Below are positions 9,801 through 22,789 of a stretch of DNA of 64,000 nucleotides, one piece after another. The position numbers and the translations under genes are program-made. Below the pieces are notes generated by a model. It did not search any database, had not been told where the DNA came from, and saw only the letters and a list, made by a program, of their open reading frames with translations. Where the stretch lies: assembly GCF_001659605.2 (NCBI RefSeq), contig NC_035164.2, positions 13,008,906 through 13,072,905 of the forward strand, written 5' to 3'. Source of the DNA: Manihot esculenta. Taxonomy: Eukaryota; Streptophyta; Magnoliopsida; Malpighiales; Euphorbiaceae. How positions within the stretch are numbered: the stretch's first letter is position 1; every line of letters starts with the position of its first letter.

Positions 9801-12800
9801 AAACTTGTTTAATTAGTTTAATGTCAAAGAACATTAAACAAGAAACGATAGGGCGCAAAATAAACGACAGTGCCTTTCTTACCCTAAACTGTTATACTCA
9901 TACATTTAAAGCAAAATTGTTATTCATTAGTAATCATTTATTCAAATATTCAATTAAAATAAAACTTTAATTTTTTACTTCAATTAGTTTAAAGTCAAAG
10001 AACATTAAAAAGAAACGATTGGACGCAAAATAAATGACAGTGCCTGAACATTAAAAAAAAATGATGGGCGCAAAATAAACGACGGTGCCTTTTTTATCCA
10101 TAAATATTACTCATACATTTTAAACAAAATATAATAATTATTAGTAATTATTTATTCAAATATTCAATTAAAATAAAATTTATTTAATTAGTTTAATGTC
10201 AAGAACATTAAATAAGAAATGATTGGGTGCAAAATAAATGAGAGTGCCTTTGTTACCCAAAATATTATAAATACAATTGTTATTTATTAGTAATCATTTA
10301 TTGAAATGTTCAATTAAAATAAAACTTTAATTGTTCATTTTAATTAGTTTAAAGTCAAGAACATTAAAAAAGAAAAAGAAACGATAGGGCGCAAAATAAA
10401 CGAAATTGCCTTTGTTACCCCTAGATAATATACTCATACATTATAAACAAAATTGTTATTTATTAGTAATCATTTATTCAATTTTTCAATTAAAATAAAA
10501 CTTTAATTTTTCATTTTAATTAGTTTAAAGTCAAGAACATTAAAAGAAGAAAAAACAGGGCGCAAAATAAACGACAGTGCCTGAACATTAAAAAAGAAAT
10601 GATTGCCCCAAAATAAATAACATTGCCTTCCTTACCCCAAACTATTATACTTATATATTATAAACAAACTTGTTATCTATTAGTAATCATATATTCAAAT
10701 GTTCAATTAAAATAAAACTATAATTATTTACTTTAATTAGTTTAAAGTCAAGAAAATTAAAAAAGAAATGATGGGGCGCAAAATAAACGACAGTGCCTTT
10801 CTTAGCCCAAAATATTATACTCATATATCAAAAATAAAATTCTTATTTATTAGTAATCATTTATTCAAATGTTGAATTACAATAAAACTTTAATTGTTTA
10901 TTTTAATTAGTTTAAAGTCAAAGAACATTAAAAAAGAAATGATGGGCGCAAAATAAACGACAGTGCCTGAACATTAAAAAAGAAATGATTGGCGCATGAT
11001 AAATAATAGTGCCTTTCTTACACCAAAATATTATATTTATACATAATAAACAAACTTGTTATCTATTAGTAATCATTTATTCAAATGTTCAATTAAAATA
11101 AAACATTAATTGTTTACTTTAATTAGTTTAAAGTCAAGATCATTAAAAAAGAAATAATGTGGCGCAAAATAAACAATAGTGTCTTTCTTACCCTAAAATA
11201 TTATACTTATACATTATTAAAAAACTTGTTATATATTACTAATCATTTATTCAAATGTTAATTTAAAATAAAACTTTAATTGTTCACTTTAATTAGTTTA
11301 AAGTCAAGACCATTAAAAAAGAAACGATAGGCGCAAAATAAACGACAATGCCTTTCTTATCCCAAAATATTATATTCATATATTATAAATAAAATTGTTA
11401 TTTATTAGTAATCATTTATTCAAATGTTCAATCAAAATAAAACTTTAATTGTTTACTTTAATTAGTTTAAAGTCAAAGAACATTAAAAAAGAAACAATGG
11501 GCCCAAAATAAATGATAGTGCCCTGCTTACCCAAAAATATTATACTTATACATTATAATCAAAATAGTTATATATTAGTAATCATTTATTCAAATATTCA
11601 ATTAAAATAAATTTTTAGTTGTTCACTTTAATTAGTTTAAAGTCAAGAACATTAAAAAAGAAATAATGTGGCACAAAATAAACGACAGTGCTTTTCTTAC
11701 CCCAAAATATTATACTTATACATTATAAAAAAACTTGTTATATATTAGTAATCATTTATTCAAATGTTTAATTAAAACAAAACTTTAATTGTTGACTTTA
11801 ATTAGTTTAAAGTCAAGAACATTAAAAAAGAAACGATGGGGCGCAAACTAAACCACAGTGCCTGAACATTAAAAAAGAAATGATAGGACGCAAAATAAAT
11901 GACACTGTCTTTCTTACCCCAAAATATTATACTCATACATTATAAACAAAATTGTTATTCATTAGTAATCATTTATTCAAATATTCAATTAAAATAAAAC
12001 TTTAATTGTTCACTTTATTTAGTTTAAAGTCAAGAACATTAAAAAAGAAACGATAAGGAGAAATAAATAACGGTGCCTTTCTTACCCCAAAATATTATAC
12101 TCATACACTATAAATAAAATTGTTATTTATTCGTAATAATTTATTCAAATATTCAATTAAAATAAAATTTTAATTGTTCACTTTAATAGGCTTGAAGTCA
12201 GGAATATTAAAAAAGAAACAATGGGCCCAAAATAAATAACAGTGCCTTGCTTACCCAAAAATATTATACTTATACATTAGAAATAAAATTGTTATATATT
12301 AGTAATCATATATTCAAATATTCAATTAAATTGATATTTTAATTACTCACTTTAATTAGTTTAATGTCAAGAACATTAAAAAAGAAATAATGTGGCGCAA
12401 AATAAACGACAAGGCCTTTCTTACCCAAAATATTATACTGATACATTATAAACAAGATTGTTATTCATTTGCAATCATTTATTCAAATATTCAATTAAAA
12501 TAAAATTTTAATTGTTTATTTTATTTATTATAGAGTCAAGAACATTAGAAAAGAAATAATGTGGCGCAAAACAAACGACAGTGTCTTTCTTACCTCAAAA
12601 TATTATACTTATACATTATAAACAAACTTGTTATATATTAGTAATCATTTATTCAAATGTTCAATTAAAATAAAACTTTAATTTTTCATTGTAATTAGTT
12701 TAAAGTCAAGAACATTGAAAAAGAAACGATAGGGCGCGAAATAAATGACAATGCATTTCCTACCCCAAAATATTATACTCACACACTAGAAATAAAATTG

Positions 12801-14156
12801 TTTTTTATTCGTAATAATTTAATCAAATATTCAATTAAAATAAAATTTTAATTGTTCACTTTAATAGGTTTAAAGTCAGGAATATTAAAAAAGAAACAAT
12901 GGGCCCAAAATAAATGACAGTGCCCTGCTTACCCTGAAATAATATACTTATACAGTAGAAACAAAATTGTTATATATTAGTAATCATTTATTCAAATATT
13001 CAATTAAATCAATAATTTAATTGTTCACTTTAATTAGTTTAATGTCAAGAACATTAAAAAAGAAATAATTTGGAGCAAAATAAACGACAGTGCCTTTCTT
13101 GCCCCAAAATATTATACTCATACATTATAAACAAAATTGTTATTTATTTGTAATCATTTATTCAAATATTCAATTAAAATAAAACTTTAATTGTTCATTT
13201 TATTTAGTTTAGAGTCAAGAATATTAAAAAAGAAATAATGTGGCGCAAAACAAACAACAGTGTCTTTCTTACGCCAAAATATTATACTTATACAATATAA
13301 ACAAACTTCTTATATATTAGTAATCATTTTTTCAAATGTTCAATTAAAATAAAACTTTAATTGTTCACTTTAATTAGTTTAAAGCCAAGAACATTAAAAA
13401 AGAAATGATGGGGCGCGAAATAAATGATGGTGCTTTCTTACCCCAAAATATTATACTCATATATTATTAATAAAATTGTTATTTATTATTAATCATTTAT
13501 TCAAATGTTCAATTAAAATAAAACTTTAATTGTTTGCTTTAATTAGTTTAAATTCAAAGAACATTAAAAAAGAAACGATAGGGTGCAAAATAAACGACAG
13601 TGCCTGAACATTAAAAAGGAAATGATGGTCGCAAAATAAACAAACCGTGCCTTTCTTACCCCAAAATATTATACTTATACATTTTAAACAAAATATAATA
13701 ATTATTAGTAATTATTTATTCAAATATTCAATTAAAATAAAATTTGTTTAATTAGTTTAAAGTCAAGAACATTAGAAAAGAAACGATAGGGCGCAAAATA
13801 AACGACAGTGCCTTACTTATCCCAAAATATTATCGTCATATATTATAAGAAAAATTGTTATTCATTAATAATCATTTATTCAAATATACAATTAAAATAA
13901 AACATTATTTGTTTACTTTAATTAGTTTAAAGTCATGAACATTAAAAAAGAAACGATAGGGCGCGAAATAAGCGATAGTGCCTTTCTTATCCCAAAATAT
14001 TATACTCATACACTATAAATAAAGTTGTTATTTATTAGTAATCATTTATTCAAATATTCAATTAAAAGAAATAATGTGGCGCAAAACAAACGACAGTGTC
14101 TTTCTTACCTCAAAATATTATACTTATACATTATAAACAAACTTGTTATATATTAG
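6822..14156. repeat. AT-rich satellite array, left part
   Basis: Tandem monomers of about 165-175 bp. The recognisable order is GAACATTAAAAAAGAAA, a GGGCGCAAAATAAA core, GTGCCTTTCTTACCCC, AAAATATTATACTCATACA, TTAGTAATCATTTATTCAAAT, then TTTAATTAGTTTAAAGTC. Many monomers carry an extra 46-bp partial duplication ending in TGAACATTAAAAAAGAAATG. Two monomer types alternate, one with ATATAATAATTATTAG and one with AATTGTTAT. No coding potential is seen. The array continues at 41581 once the insertion is removed. Confidence 0.95.
14152..14156. repeat. Target-site duplication attag of the outer minus element
   Basis: ATTAG at 14152-14156 and again at 41581-41585, flanking TGATAGG...TTGATCA. Collapsing the pair restores satellite sequence TATATTAGTAATCATTT. 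Confidence 0.95.
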
Positions 14157-15673
14157 TGATAGGCGGTTGTCGAAGCCGTCAAAAATAAACCTATTAAACA
14201 ATCAACAATAAACTTGTAGATAGTGGCAATAGGGTCGAACCACAGAGAATTGACACCAATGATTTTCCTAATAATGACTAGGTCAAGTAAATAACAAGTA
14301 ATTAAAAGAGGGGGGTTTTGAGTTGATGGATTAACACTAAATAACAAAAGAAAGCAATAATTTAAAGATGAGTAAATCAATAAGAGAAAAGCTTCTAGTT
14401 GAAGTATGGATCTATTTCATATTGTTTAGAATTGATCATTGATTCTTTAATACTTCTATTTATCTCAATAAATTAGTTTAGGATGTGGAAGATGCTTCTC
14501 ACAATCCAAATTCCTCCTTAGTTCTAGTTTGATTAGGAAACGTTCGCTAATCAAACACTAGTTAACAAGTTGCCAAGGAACGTCCTTGGGGCCTTTGGCA
14601 TCGAACAACTGTTAACTGCATTAAGACTTAGAGAAACCTAATTCTAACCTTGCCAACCACGTGGTCAAGTTTAGATCATGCAACTTGATTAAATTTGTGT
14701 TCAAATAATATAAGCAATTACGGACTTAAATTATTCAAACAATTGTTACTCAAGCAATTAAAAGCAATAGGCCTAAATTGATTCTAAAAGCAAAGCAACA
14801 ATTATAGAAAGATCAAATTGCATAAATATTGAAAATAAATAGAAGTTTAACAATGGAGATTTAAATATCCCAATTCATCACAAATCTGAATTTTCCAACT
14901 TCAACTAGAAAAGAAAGGAGTTTAGCCACTCATGGTGGACTAAATACACAAAAAAGACTAAAACAAAAGAAAAAGGAAGAGCTGCAGAGTTTCTGGCGAT
15001 AGGAAGAGGAGGCTCAATAGCTGATCAGAAGCTCCCTTTGCTGGTTTGGAGGCTCTCCTTTTATAGCTGAAGAATTCTATCTATCTAGGGTTTTGAAATC
15101 CCTTTTTGATTTGGTGTTTGACTCCTCTTTTGATGTTGAATTTAATTGCAATTGGAATTCCTTGGATGAGAAGCTCTTTCGTGGCTCTTGGTTTTATGTT
15201 GGTAGTGATTGGGTTGGATTTGGACATCTGAAAATTCGGATTTCTGTTTTCTGCCCAATTTCCCGCTCTGCTGTCAGTTTCTGCTGTCAAAGTGATTTGC
15301 CCGGTGATTTGACCAGTTTCTTCAAGTGATTGGGCAAATCACTGACCCAATCACTTTTCTGTGAGTCGGTCCAGTTTTCTGCTCTCTGTCTTCTGCGAGT
15401 GATTTGGCCAGTGTCTTGGGCAAATCACTGCCCATATCACTTCTGCCTGTTGCCTCCAGGTTTCTGCTGTCAAAGTGATTTGCCCGGTGATTTGAGTGTT
15501 TTGGGCAAATCACTGACCCAATCACTTTTCTGTCAATTTTCTGCACTTTTTCTCCAATTTTTCAATTTCTTCCTTTTCTGTAAAAATAAGATAAAAACCA
15601 TAAATTAAACTAAAAAATGTGTAAATAAACAATAATAATTAAGATAAAAATGTGGCTAAATTATGCTTGATCA
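14157..15673 (-). repeat. 3' LTR of the outer element (1517 bp)
   Basis: On the minus strand it begins TGATCAAGC and ends CGCCTATCA. It has the same promoter words (telo-box-like and TATA near 15060-15095 on the minus strand) and AGTGATTTGCCC clusters (15290-15530) as the other family members. It is 9 bp shorter than its partner because of one indel near 15407. Confidence 0.93.
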
Positions 15674-16692
15674 AATACCCCCACACCTAGCTTTTTGCTT
15701 GTCCTCAAACAACAAATAACTTAGTCAATCAAGCTCCTTTTTCTTTTGAGCCTAAGTACCACTTAATCAGCCCCCCCTAGACTCCTAAATTGAAGTATCA
15801 CAGTATAGAATACATGCACCAAGGTTGTTCTTCTCTTTTCCTTGTTTCCCCTTACCTTCATGGTCAAAGGAAAGGTTTTTGATTCATTCATGCTTATTCT
15901 CTTTGTATAAGCTCAATGCAACCTCTAAGAGAGACTTGCCCTTCTTTGAGCATTTTATTTTATTTTATTCAGCAGCACTTTTTTTTATTCTTGCCTAAAA
16001 AAGTCACTAACCTTTTTACGCGAAGGTGCATATTGGTGATACCCACCCCCGGTTACTCAGTTAGTCACTTCTTCAAGTGGCTACTAGCTCTGTTCATAGC
16101 TTATTTGGCCATAGGAACAGGTTTTATGATTTGTGCTTTGTGCTGGTTTTCTTTTTCTTTTCTTTTCATGACAGTTTGGGCAAATCACCTCATAGGGAGT
16201 TACACTAACTTTTTATTTGCATGTATTTATATTTTTATTTCCCTTGACCAATGCAAATTTAGAGATTCAATTTAAGAAAAGAACTTCCAAAGTGAAGGTA
16301 GCACACTATAATTGATTCAATTTAGGCTTAAAGGGGTGGAAAATCAATGGGGTCATGAGATAGGAAGCTCTTTTAACCTTGTTATCTATGCTGAGTAGAG
16401 CAAAAGCTAAGTCAAAATTCTGTGTGTGTGTGTGCAAAAAGTGAAAAAAATGTGTGAAAAAATTTTGGTGTGTGTTTATGGGGCAAAAAGATGCAAAAAG
16501 AAATAAAAAGAAAGCAAAAAGATAATGTAAACGGAAAAAATATAACCTAAACCTAACAGCAAATACCCCCACACCTATCCCAAACATTGTCCTCAATGTT
16601 TAAACATAAATATGAAAAAAATTAATAAGGAGAAGGAAAGGGACTGCCTGGGATGTGGGTGATTTGAGCAGGTGATTTGGGCAAATCACTGG
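15674..16692 (-). other. 3' untranslated region of the outer element
   Basis: Minus-strand counterpart of 1991-3234. The terminal PPT is at 15676-15687 and a second PPT-like copy at 16564-16575. It has one diverged copy of the GTGTATCACC stem-loop unit near 16020-16090, and a TTGCCC cluster near 16660-16700. No gene is seen. Confidence 0.75.
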
Positions 16693-17991
16693 TCAAATCA
16701 CTGTCGTGGCTGGTCTGTGGGCAGAAAATGTTGAACCAGCAGCTGCAACATGCTTTCCATGTGCTGCATCCTGTCTTGAGCCTCCACCGAATGGTCTTGA
16801 GGTGCCTTTTATGTCCTCCAAGGTCCACCCAATTGCTTTCTTGTGCTTCCTCAACAGATCAAGGAGCTTTTCCTCTTCTTCTTGGCTGAGCTGGTTAGAA
16901 ATAATTGCTGGAAGTGAATTTCCAGCTCCCAAGTAGGTATATTTGAGGTGGCTGGGCAATGGTTTCAGTTCTGGTGCAGTTGCTGTTTGTGCTGATTTCT
17001 GCTGTTTGCTGTCTGATTTGGGCTGTGATTTGGGCAGATTATCTGGTGATCTGGGCAAATCACTGTCTGTCAAGTCTGTCTGCTCCAGTGATTTGGGCTG
17101 TGATTTGGGCAGATTATCTGGTGGTCTGGGCAAATCACCCACATCCAGCAAGTTACAGCAGTCTGCTATTTTTTCTGCTTCAGTGATGTTGCTGTCCACT
17201 TCTCCTTTCCTGCAAAGACCTTCATAAAGTAAGTTTTCTTGATCAAAATCAAAAATTTCTTGACTTAAATAATCAATAACATCAAGGCCATAAACAGGAG
17301 AAACATCATTGGGGAATTTCATGGCATCATAAACATTAAATTTGATAACTTCCCCTTCAAACTCCATAGTCAATGTGCCATCATGCACATCAATTTTTGT
17401 TCTTGCTGTGCTCAAGAATGGTCTCCCAAGTAAGATATCAGAGGTGATTTTGCCCTTGTCTTCCTCCATGTCAATAACATAAAAATCTGCTGGAAAGACT
17501 AATTGGTCCACTTGCACCAACACATCTTCTAGCACTCCCTTGGGGTAGACAACAGATCGATCAGCCAATTGGATCATAATGCTGGTGCCCTTGAGTGTAC
17601 CTGCATTCAACAAGTTAAAAATAGAAAGAGGCATGACATTTATTGAAGCTCCAAGGTCACACATGGCCTTCTTTATTCCTATGTTGCCTATTTTGCATGA
17701 AATGGCAAACATTCCTCTATCCTTGCATTTGGTGGGAAGTTTCCTTTGAATGACAGCTGAGACACACTCCCCCACACTTACCTTTTTATGTTCAGCAAGT
17801 TTCCTCCTATTGGTGCATAGCTCTTTGAGAAATTTAGCATACCTTGGTATTTGTTTGATAGCATCAAGTAGGGGTATGTTGATTTCCACTTTGCGAAGTG
17901 TCTCCAATATCTCTTTTTCCTCTTTCTCCTTTTGGGATCTTGCAAATCTCTTTGGGAAGGGAGGAGGTACCTTGAATTTCTCCATAAGTTG
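16693..17991 (-). CDS. Gag-protease fusion of the outer element, 3' part (protease)
   Basis: Second part of a 681-codon reading frame split by the plus-strand insertion. Residues from [14 protein letters not shown] at 17985 onward hold the retropepsin motif [13 protein letters not shown] and the flap-distal [11 protein letters not shown]. Two Gly-Asp-Leu-Pro or Ser-Asp-Leu-Pro motifs lie in the linker after it. It ends with the family deletion junction GTSRPFGGGSRQD and a short tail derived from ORF3 and downstream sequence. With the TSD collapsed, the frame runs uninterrupted from 39928 into this segment, so the ORF was intact when the insertion occurred. Confidence 0.82.
   Translation of the reverse strand, partial: QLMEKFKVPPPFPKRFARSQKEKEEKEILETLRKVEINIPLLDAIKQIPRYAKFLKELCTNRRKLAEHKKVSVGECVSAVIQRKLPTKCKDRGMFAISCKIGNIGIKKAMCDLGASINVMPLSIFNLLNAGTLKGTSIMIQLADRSVVYPKGVLEDVLVQVDQLVFPADFYVIDMEEDKGKITSDILLGRPFLSTARTKIDVHDGTLTMEFEGEVIKFNVYDAMKFPNDVSPVYGLDVIDYLSQEIFDFDQENLLYEGLCRKGEVDSNITEAEKIADCCNLLDVGDLPRPPDNLPKSQPKSLEQTDLTDSDLPRSPDNLPKSQPKSDSKQQKSAQTATAPELKPLPSHLKYTYLGAGNSLPAIISNQLSQEEEEKLLDLLRKHKKAIGWTLEDIKGTSRPFGGGSRQDAAHGKHVAAAGSTFSAHRPATTVI
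17987..17991. repeat. Target-site duplication agttg of the inner plus element
   Basis: AGTTG at 17987-17991 and at 39177-39181, directly outside TGATCAAG and CCTATCA. It lies in the gag-protease ORF of the outer element. Confidence 0.95.
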
Positions 17992-19487
17992 TGATCAAGC
18001 ATAAATTAGCCACATTTTTATTATTTTTTTATTGCTTATTTACACATTTTTTAGTTTAATTTATGGTTTTTATCTTGTTTTTATAGAAAAGGAAGAAATT
18101 GGAAAATTGGAGAAAAAGTGCAGAAAATTGACAGAAAAGTGATTGGGTCAGTGATTTGCCCAGTGATCCGCCCAGATCAAGCTGAAGCAGAAACCTGGAG
18201 GCAACAAGTGATAAGGTCAGTGATTTGCCCAGGACACTCGAAGACACTGGCCAAATCACTCGCAGAAGACAGAGAGAACTGACTCACAGAAACGTGATCG
18301 GGTATGTGATTTGCCCAATCACTTGAAGAAACTGGTCAAATCACCGGGCAAATCACTTTCACAACAGAAACTGACAGCAGAGCGGGAATTTGGGCAGAAA
18401 ACAGAAATCCGAATTTTCAGAAGTCCAAATCCAACCCAATCACTACCAACATAAAACCAAGAGCCACGAAAGAGCTTCTCATCCAAGGAATTCCAATTGC
18501 AATTAAATTCAACATCAAAAGAGGAGTCAAACACCAAATCAAAAAGGGATTTCAAAACCCTAGATAGATAGAATTCTTCAGCTATAAAAGGAGAGCCTCC
18601 AAACCAGCAAAGGGAGCTTCTGATCAGCAACTCAACTCGCCAGAAACTCTCCAGCATCTTCCCTTTTTCCTTTCTTTTCATCTTTTGTGTACTTAGTCCA
18701 CCATGAGTGGCTAATTTCCTTCCTTTCTAGTTGAAGTTGGTGAATTTCAGATTTTGTGATGAATTAGGAGATTTAATACTCCATTGTTGAACTCTTGTTT
18801 ATTTCAATATTTATGCAATCTGATCTTTTCCATAATTATTACTTTGCTTTTAGAATCAATAAGGGCCCATTGATTTTAAATTGCTAAAGTGATAAATTGT
18901 TTGAATGATTTAGGTCCGTAATTGCTTAAATTGTTTAAACTCACATTTAATCAAGTTGCATGATCTAAACTTGACCACGCGGTTGGTAAGGTTAGAATTA
19001 GGTTTCTCTAAGTCTTAATGCAGTTAACAGTTGTTCGATGCTATAATGCCCCAAGGACGTTCCTTGGCAACTTGTTAACTAGTGTTTGATTAGCGAACGT
19101 TTCCTAATCAAACTAGAACTAAGGAGGAATTTGGATTGTGAGAAGCGTCTTCCACATCCAAAACTAATTTATTGGAATAAATAGGAGTGTTAAAGAATCA
19201 ATGATCAATTCTAAACAATCTGAAATAGATCCATACTTCAACTAGAAGCTTTTCTCTTATTGATTTACTCATCTTTAAATTATTTGCTTGCTATTGTTAA
19301 TTAGCTTTAGTACATCTTCAACACAAAACCCCCCTCTTTTATTTACTTGTTATTTACTTGTCCTAGTCATTATTAGGAAAATCATTGGTGTCAATTCCCT
19401 GTGGTTCGACCCTATTGCCACTATCTACAAGTTTATTGTTGATTGTTTAATAGGTTTATTTTTGACGGCTTCGACAACCGCCTATCA
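17992..19487 (+). repeat. 5' LTR of the inner element (1496 bp)
   Basis: TGATCAAGC to CGCCTATCA. Telo-box-like AAACCCTA at 18555-18562 and TATAAAA at 18583-18589. TTGCCC motif cluster at 18140-18360. Differs from its 3' partner at only a few positions by eye, such as T/C changes near 18020 and 18100. Confidence 0.94.
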
Positions 19488-19492
19488 AAAAT

Positions 19493-19510
19493 TGGCGCCG
19501 TTGCCGGGGA
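19493..19510 (+). other. Primer binding site, tRNA-Asp type
   Basis: TGGCGCCGTTGCCGGGGA, starting six bases downstream of the LTR end. Same primer as the other family members. Confidence 0.88.
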
Positions 19511-19561
19511 ATTGATCTAACTAACGTATTTTCCTTTTATGACCAGGGCTGATTTACAAGC

Positions 19562-20650
19562 ATGGCTACGGTAAGTATGTCTTTTCTCTCTTCTCAAATT
19601 TCTGAACTAACCTCTATTGTGAGAAATTATGGTCAAGCTCGACAAGTTCAACAACTTCAACAAGCACATGCATTTGAAGGATTCTATGGACAGCCAAGAC
19701 ATAATCCCTACCTTGACACATACAATACAGGTTGGGGAGACAATCTGAGCTATGGCTATGCTAGGACAGACCACTACCATGACTACCAAAGAGATCTACA
19801 ATACAATCCATGTTGGGGGGACAATCCGAATTATGGCTATGCAAGGGCTGACTACTACCAAAACTATCAAGCCCAAGCAACACCTCAAAACTCCAATATG
19901 GAACTTGAAGAGATGGTAAGGAAATTGGAAATTTCTGGAAAAATTCTCCAACAGAAAGTGGATCAAGTGGTCAACTCAATGAACGCGCACATATTAAGAA
20001 GAGAGGAAGAGCTTCAAGATCTATGGGACGATGATGAGGAAACAGACCAAGCTGCTGAGTCTGCGGCACAAATCACCACTGCAGAACCTGCTGCTGTCCA
20101 AAAATCAGCACCAACCGAAGCTCCTGCTGCAAAAACAGCACCTGCTGTCCAAAAATCAGCAACCTCAGAAATTGCCCCCACTGAACCAGAAGTTGCTGCA
20201 CTTGCTAAAACTGCCAAAATTACACCAGAAATTACAGAATTTGCTGCTGTCCAAGTTGCTGAAAATAGAGACAGCAACTACTGTCAAACTGCCACAACCA
20301 CTGCTGCCCGCAAATCAGCACCAGCCGAAGTACCTGGTACATCCCCTGCTACTGTCCATAAACCAGCAACTGCTGGAAGTGCCCCAACTGAACCAAAATC
20401 TGCTGAAATTTCCGAAACAAACCAGCCCCCTAGACAATCCAGCACAACCAGATTGCTAGCACAGGCCATGGAAGAAATTCTGCCAGAAAGTGATCAGGGC
20501 AGTGATTTGTCCAATTCACTAGTAGAAACTGACCCGATCGCTGGGCAAACTGAGCTGTCCAGCAGTGATTTGCCCAAATCACTAGAGAAGGCAGAGAGTG
20601 ATCTGCCCAAATCAACAGACCAGGCAGAATCCATTCAAAGGCAGAAATAG
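19562..20650 (+). pseudogene. Non-autonomous gag of the inner element, ending in a nonsense codon
   Basis: This 362-aa ORF begins MATVSMSFLSSQISELT. It lacks capsid and zinc knuckle and holds the Tyr-rich stretch, a coil and the Ala/Pro/Thr/Glu tract, then SDLP-type motifs. It stops at a TAG where the outer element has CAA and the autonomous element CAG (a CAG-to-TAG change fits C-to-T deamination). The protease resumes in frame seven bases later at 20657. A deletion, relative to copy A, has removed the segment around [17 protein letters not shown]. Confidence 0.8.
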
Positions 20651-20656
20651 CAACTT

Positions 20657-21957
20657 ATGGAGAAATTCAAGGTACCTCCTCCTTTCCCAAAGAGATTTGC
20701 AAGATCCCAAAAGGAGAAAGAGGAAAAAGAGATATTGGAGACACTTCGCAAAGTGGAAATCAACATACCCCTACTTGATGCTATCAAACAAATACCAAGG
20801 TATGCTAAATTTCTCAAAGAGCTATGCACCAATAGGAGGAAACTTGCTGAACATAAAAAGGTAAGTGTGGGGGAGTGTGTCTCAGCTGTCATTCAAAGGA
20901 AACTTCCCACCAAATGCAAGGATAGAGGAATGTTTGCCATTTCATGCAAAATAGGCAACATAGGAATAAAGAAGGCCATGTGTGACCTTGGAGCTTTAAT
21001 AAATGTCATGCCTCTTTCTATTTTTAACTTGTTGAATGCAGGTACACTCAAGGGCACCAGCATTATGATCCAATTGGCTGATCGATCTGTTGTCTACCCC
21101 AAGGGAGTGCTAGAAGATGTGTTGGTGCAAGTGGACCAATTAGTCTTTCCAGCAGATTTTTATGTTATTGACATGGAGGAAGACAAGGGCAAAATCACCT
21201 CTGATATCTTACTTGGGAGACCATTCTTGAGCACAGCAAGAACAAAAATTGATGTGCATGATGGCACATTGACTATGGAGTTTGAAGGGGAAGTTATCAA
21301 ATTTAATGTTTATGATGCCATGAAATTCCCCAATGATGTTTCTCCTGTTTATGGCCTTGATGTTATTGATGATTTAAGTCAAGAAATTTTTGATTTTGAT
21401 CAAGAAAACTTACTTTATGAAGGTCTTTGCAGGAAAGGAGAAGTGGACAGCAACATCACTGAAGCAGAAAAAACAGCAGACTGCTGTAACTTGCTGGATG
21501 TGGGTGATTTGCCCAGTGATTTGCCCAGACCACCAGATAATCTGCCCAAATCACAACCCAAATCAGACAGCAAACAGCAGAAATCAGCACTAGAACTGAA
21601 ACCATTGCCAAGCCACCTCAAATATGCCTACTTGGGAGCTGGAAATTCACTTCCAGTCATTTTTCTAACCAGCTCAGCCAAGAAGAAGAGGAAAAGCTCC
21701 TTGATGTGTTAAAGAAGCACAAAAAAGCAATTGGGTGGACCTTGGAGGACATAAAAGGCACCTCAAGACCATTCGGTGGAGGCTCATCTCACCAGAATCA
21801 GAGACAGGATACAGCACATGAAGCTATTGACATACGGAGTCCACAAACAAACAAGGTTTTCAAGGTTAATGGGCATCGTTTGAAGAGATTCTATGAAGGT
21901 TTTATTGTCCATGTTGTGGAGGAAGTTCCCTTGGATCCCCCTTCCCAAGACTGCTGA
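20657..21957 (+). pseudogene. Protease region joined to integrase C-terminus, frameshifted
   Basis: [14 protein letters not shown] leads into the retropepsin segment, where the usual DLGAS reads DLGALINVMPL (Ser to Leu, next to the active site). A one-base deletion near 21660 breaks the frame at the motif [14 protein letters not shown]. The original frame resumes from about 21706 and reads TLEDIKGTSRPFGGGSS, then jumps into the final integrase segment, [15 protein letters not shown] to PLDPPSQDC, ending at 21957. RT, RNase H and the catalytic part of integrase are gone. Confidence 0.82.
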
Positions 21958-22458
21958 GCAAGACACTGAAGTCCAGCCCAAGACAGAAAACAGGGCGCTA
22001 CTGGGAGGCAGCCCAGATGTAGTGATTTGCCCAGTGATTTGCCCACTGCTTGCCCAAATCGCCGGGCAAATCGACTGAATATACCATAGTCACAAGTGAT
22101 CGGGGCAGTGATTTGCCCAATTGCCCAGATAATTTGACCAAGATCACCGGTCCAATCGCAAAATCAAGCACATCATCAGAAAAGGGCGTGAACAGTACCA
22201 GCCCAGCAACTGCAAAGGAGAAGCGGTCTGGCCAAGTGATTTGCCCACTGCTTATCCAAATCACTGGTCAAATCACCCTGTCAAGAATCCAGAGGGCCAG
22301 CATTAAATGATCAGGGCAGTTCACATACCCAAATCACTTTAAGTAGTTCTTTTCTTTTACTCTTTTACTTTTTACGCTATCTACTGTTTTTATCTCTTCT
22401 TCTTCAAGATTTCTCCTCTCCGACCCACCACTCACCCACCGGCAAACTCAGGACCACA
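21958..22458 (+). other. Spacer between pol remnant and ORF3 remnant
   Basis: Nearly the same as 61145-61645 in the full element. It is rich in AGTGATTTGCCC and its inverse (22020-22080, 22105-22125, 22235-22275). A T-rich stretch (22330-22400) precedes the ATG of the ORF3 remnant. No gene is seen. Confidence 0.7.
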
Positions 22459-22789
22459 ATGGTAAGAATTAAGATGAAGGCCACCGGCGGACCGTTCATG
22501 TGGAAGAAACTAGGGCTGCCGAGACCCATCCCCTCCGACAGTGATGACGAAGCGCGGGACACCCCTCCACAGCAGCCCCTGCAGATGGGACAACACAGGA
22601 AACAGGGCAAGAACCAGCAAATACACTTCCAGCAGACCCTAGCAGGATGCTCCTCAGCCACCAGAAGACGAAGCCCCCAACCAGACAGTAGAGGCTCGTC
22701 TCAGTAGGATTGAGGACCGAATGCAAAGGATGGAGCACTTGTTGGACCTGCTGGTGGACCATTTTCTACCCCAGCACCGTGACAGATAG
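22459..22789 (+). pseudogene. Collapsed ORF3 (ATHILA-type) remnant
   Basis: Starts MVRIKMKATGGPFMWKKLGLP as in the full ORF3. After about 33 residues it skips roughly 1.4 kb of the full gene, including the whole ATHILA-type domain. The C-terminal coil (RIEDRMQRMEHLLDLLVDHF, stop at 22787-22789) is present but in another frame. It cannot make the full product. Confidence 0.8.

Noticed and set aside
6822..14156. Satellite derived from the Athila-like LTR
   Set aside because: I found no shared stretch between the monomer and the LTR beyond general AT-richness.
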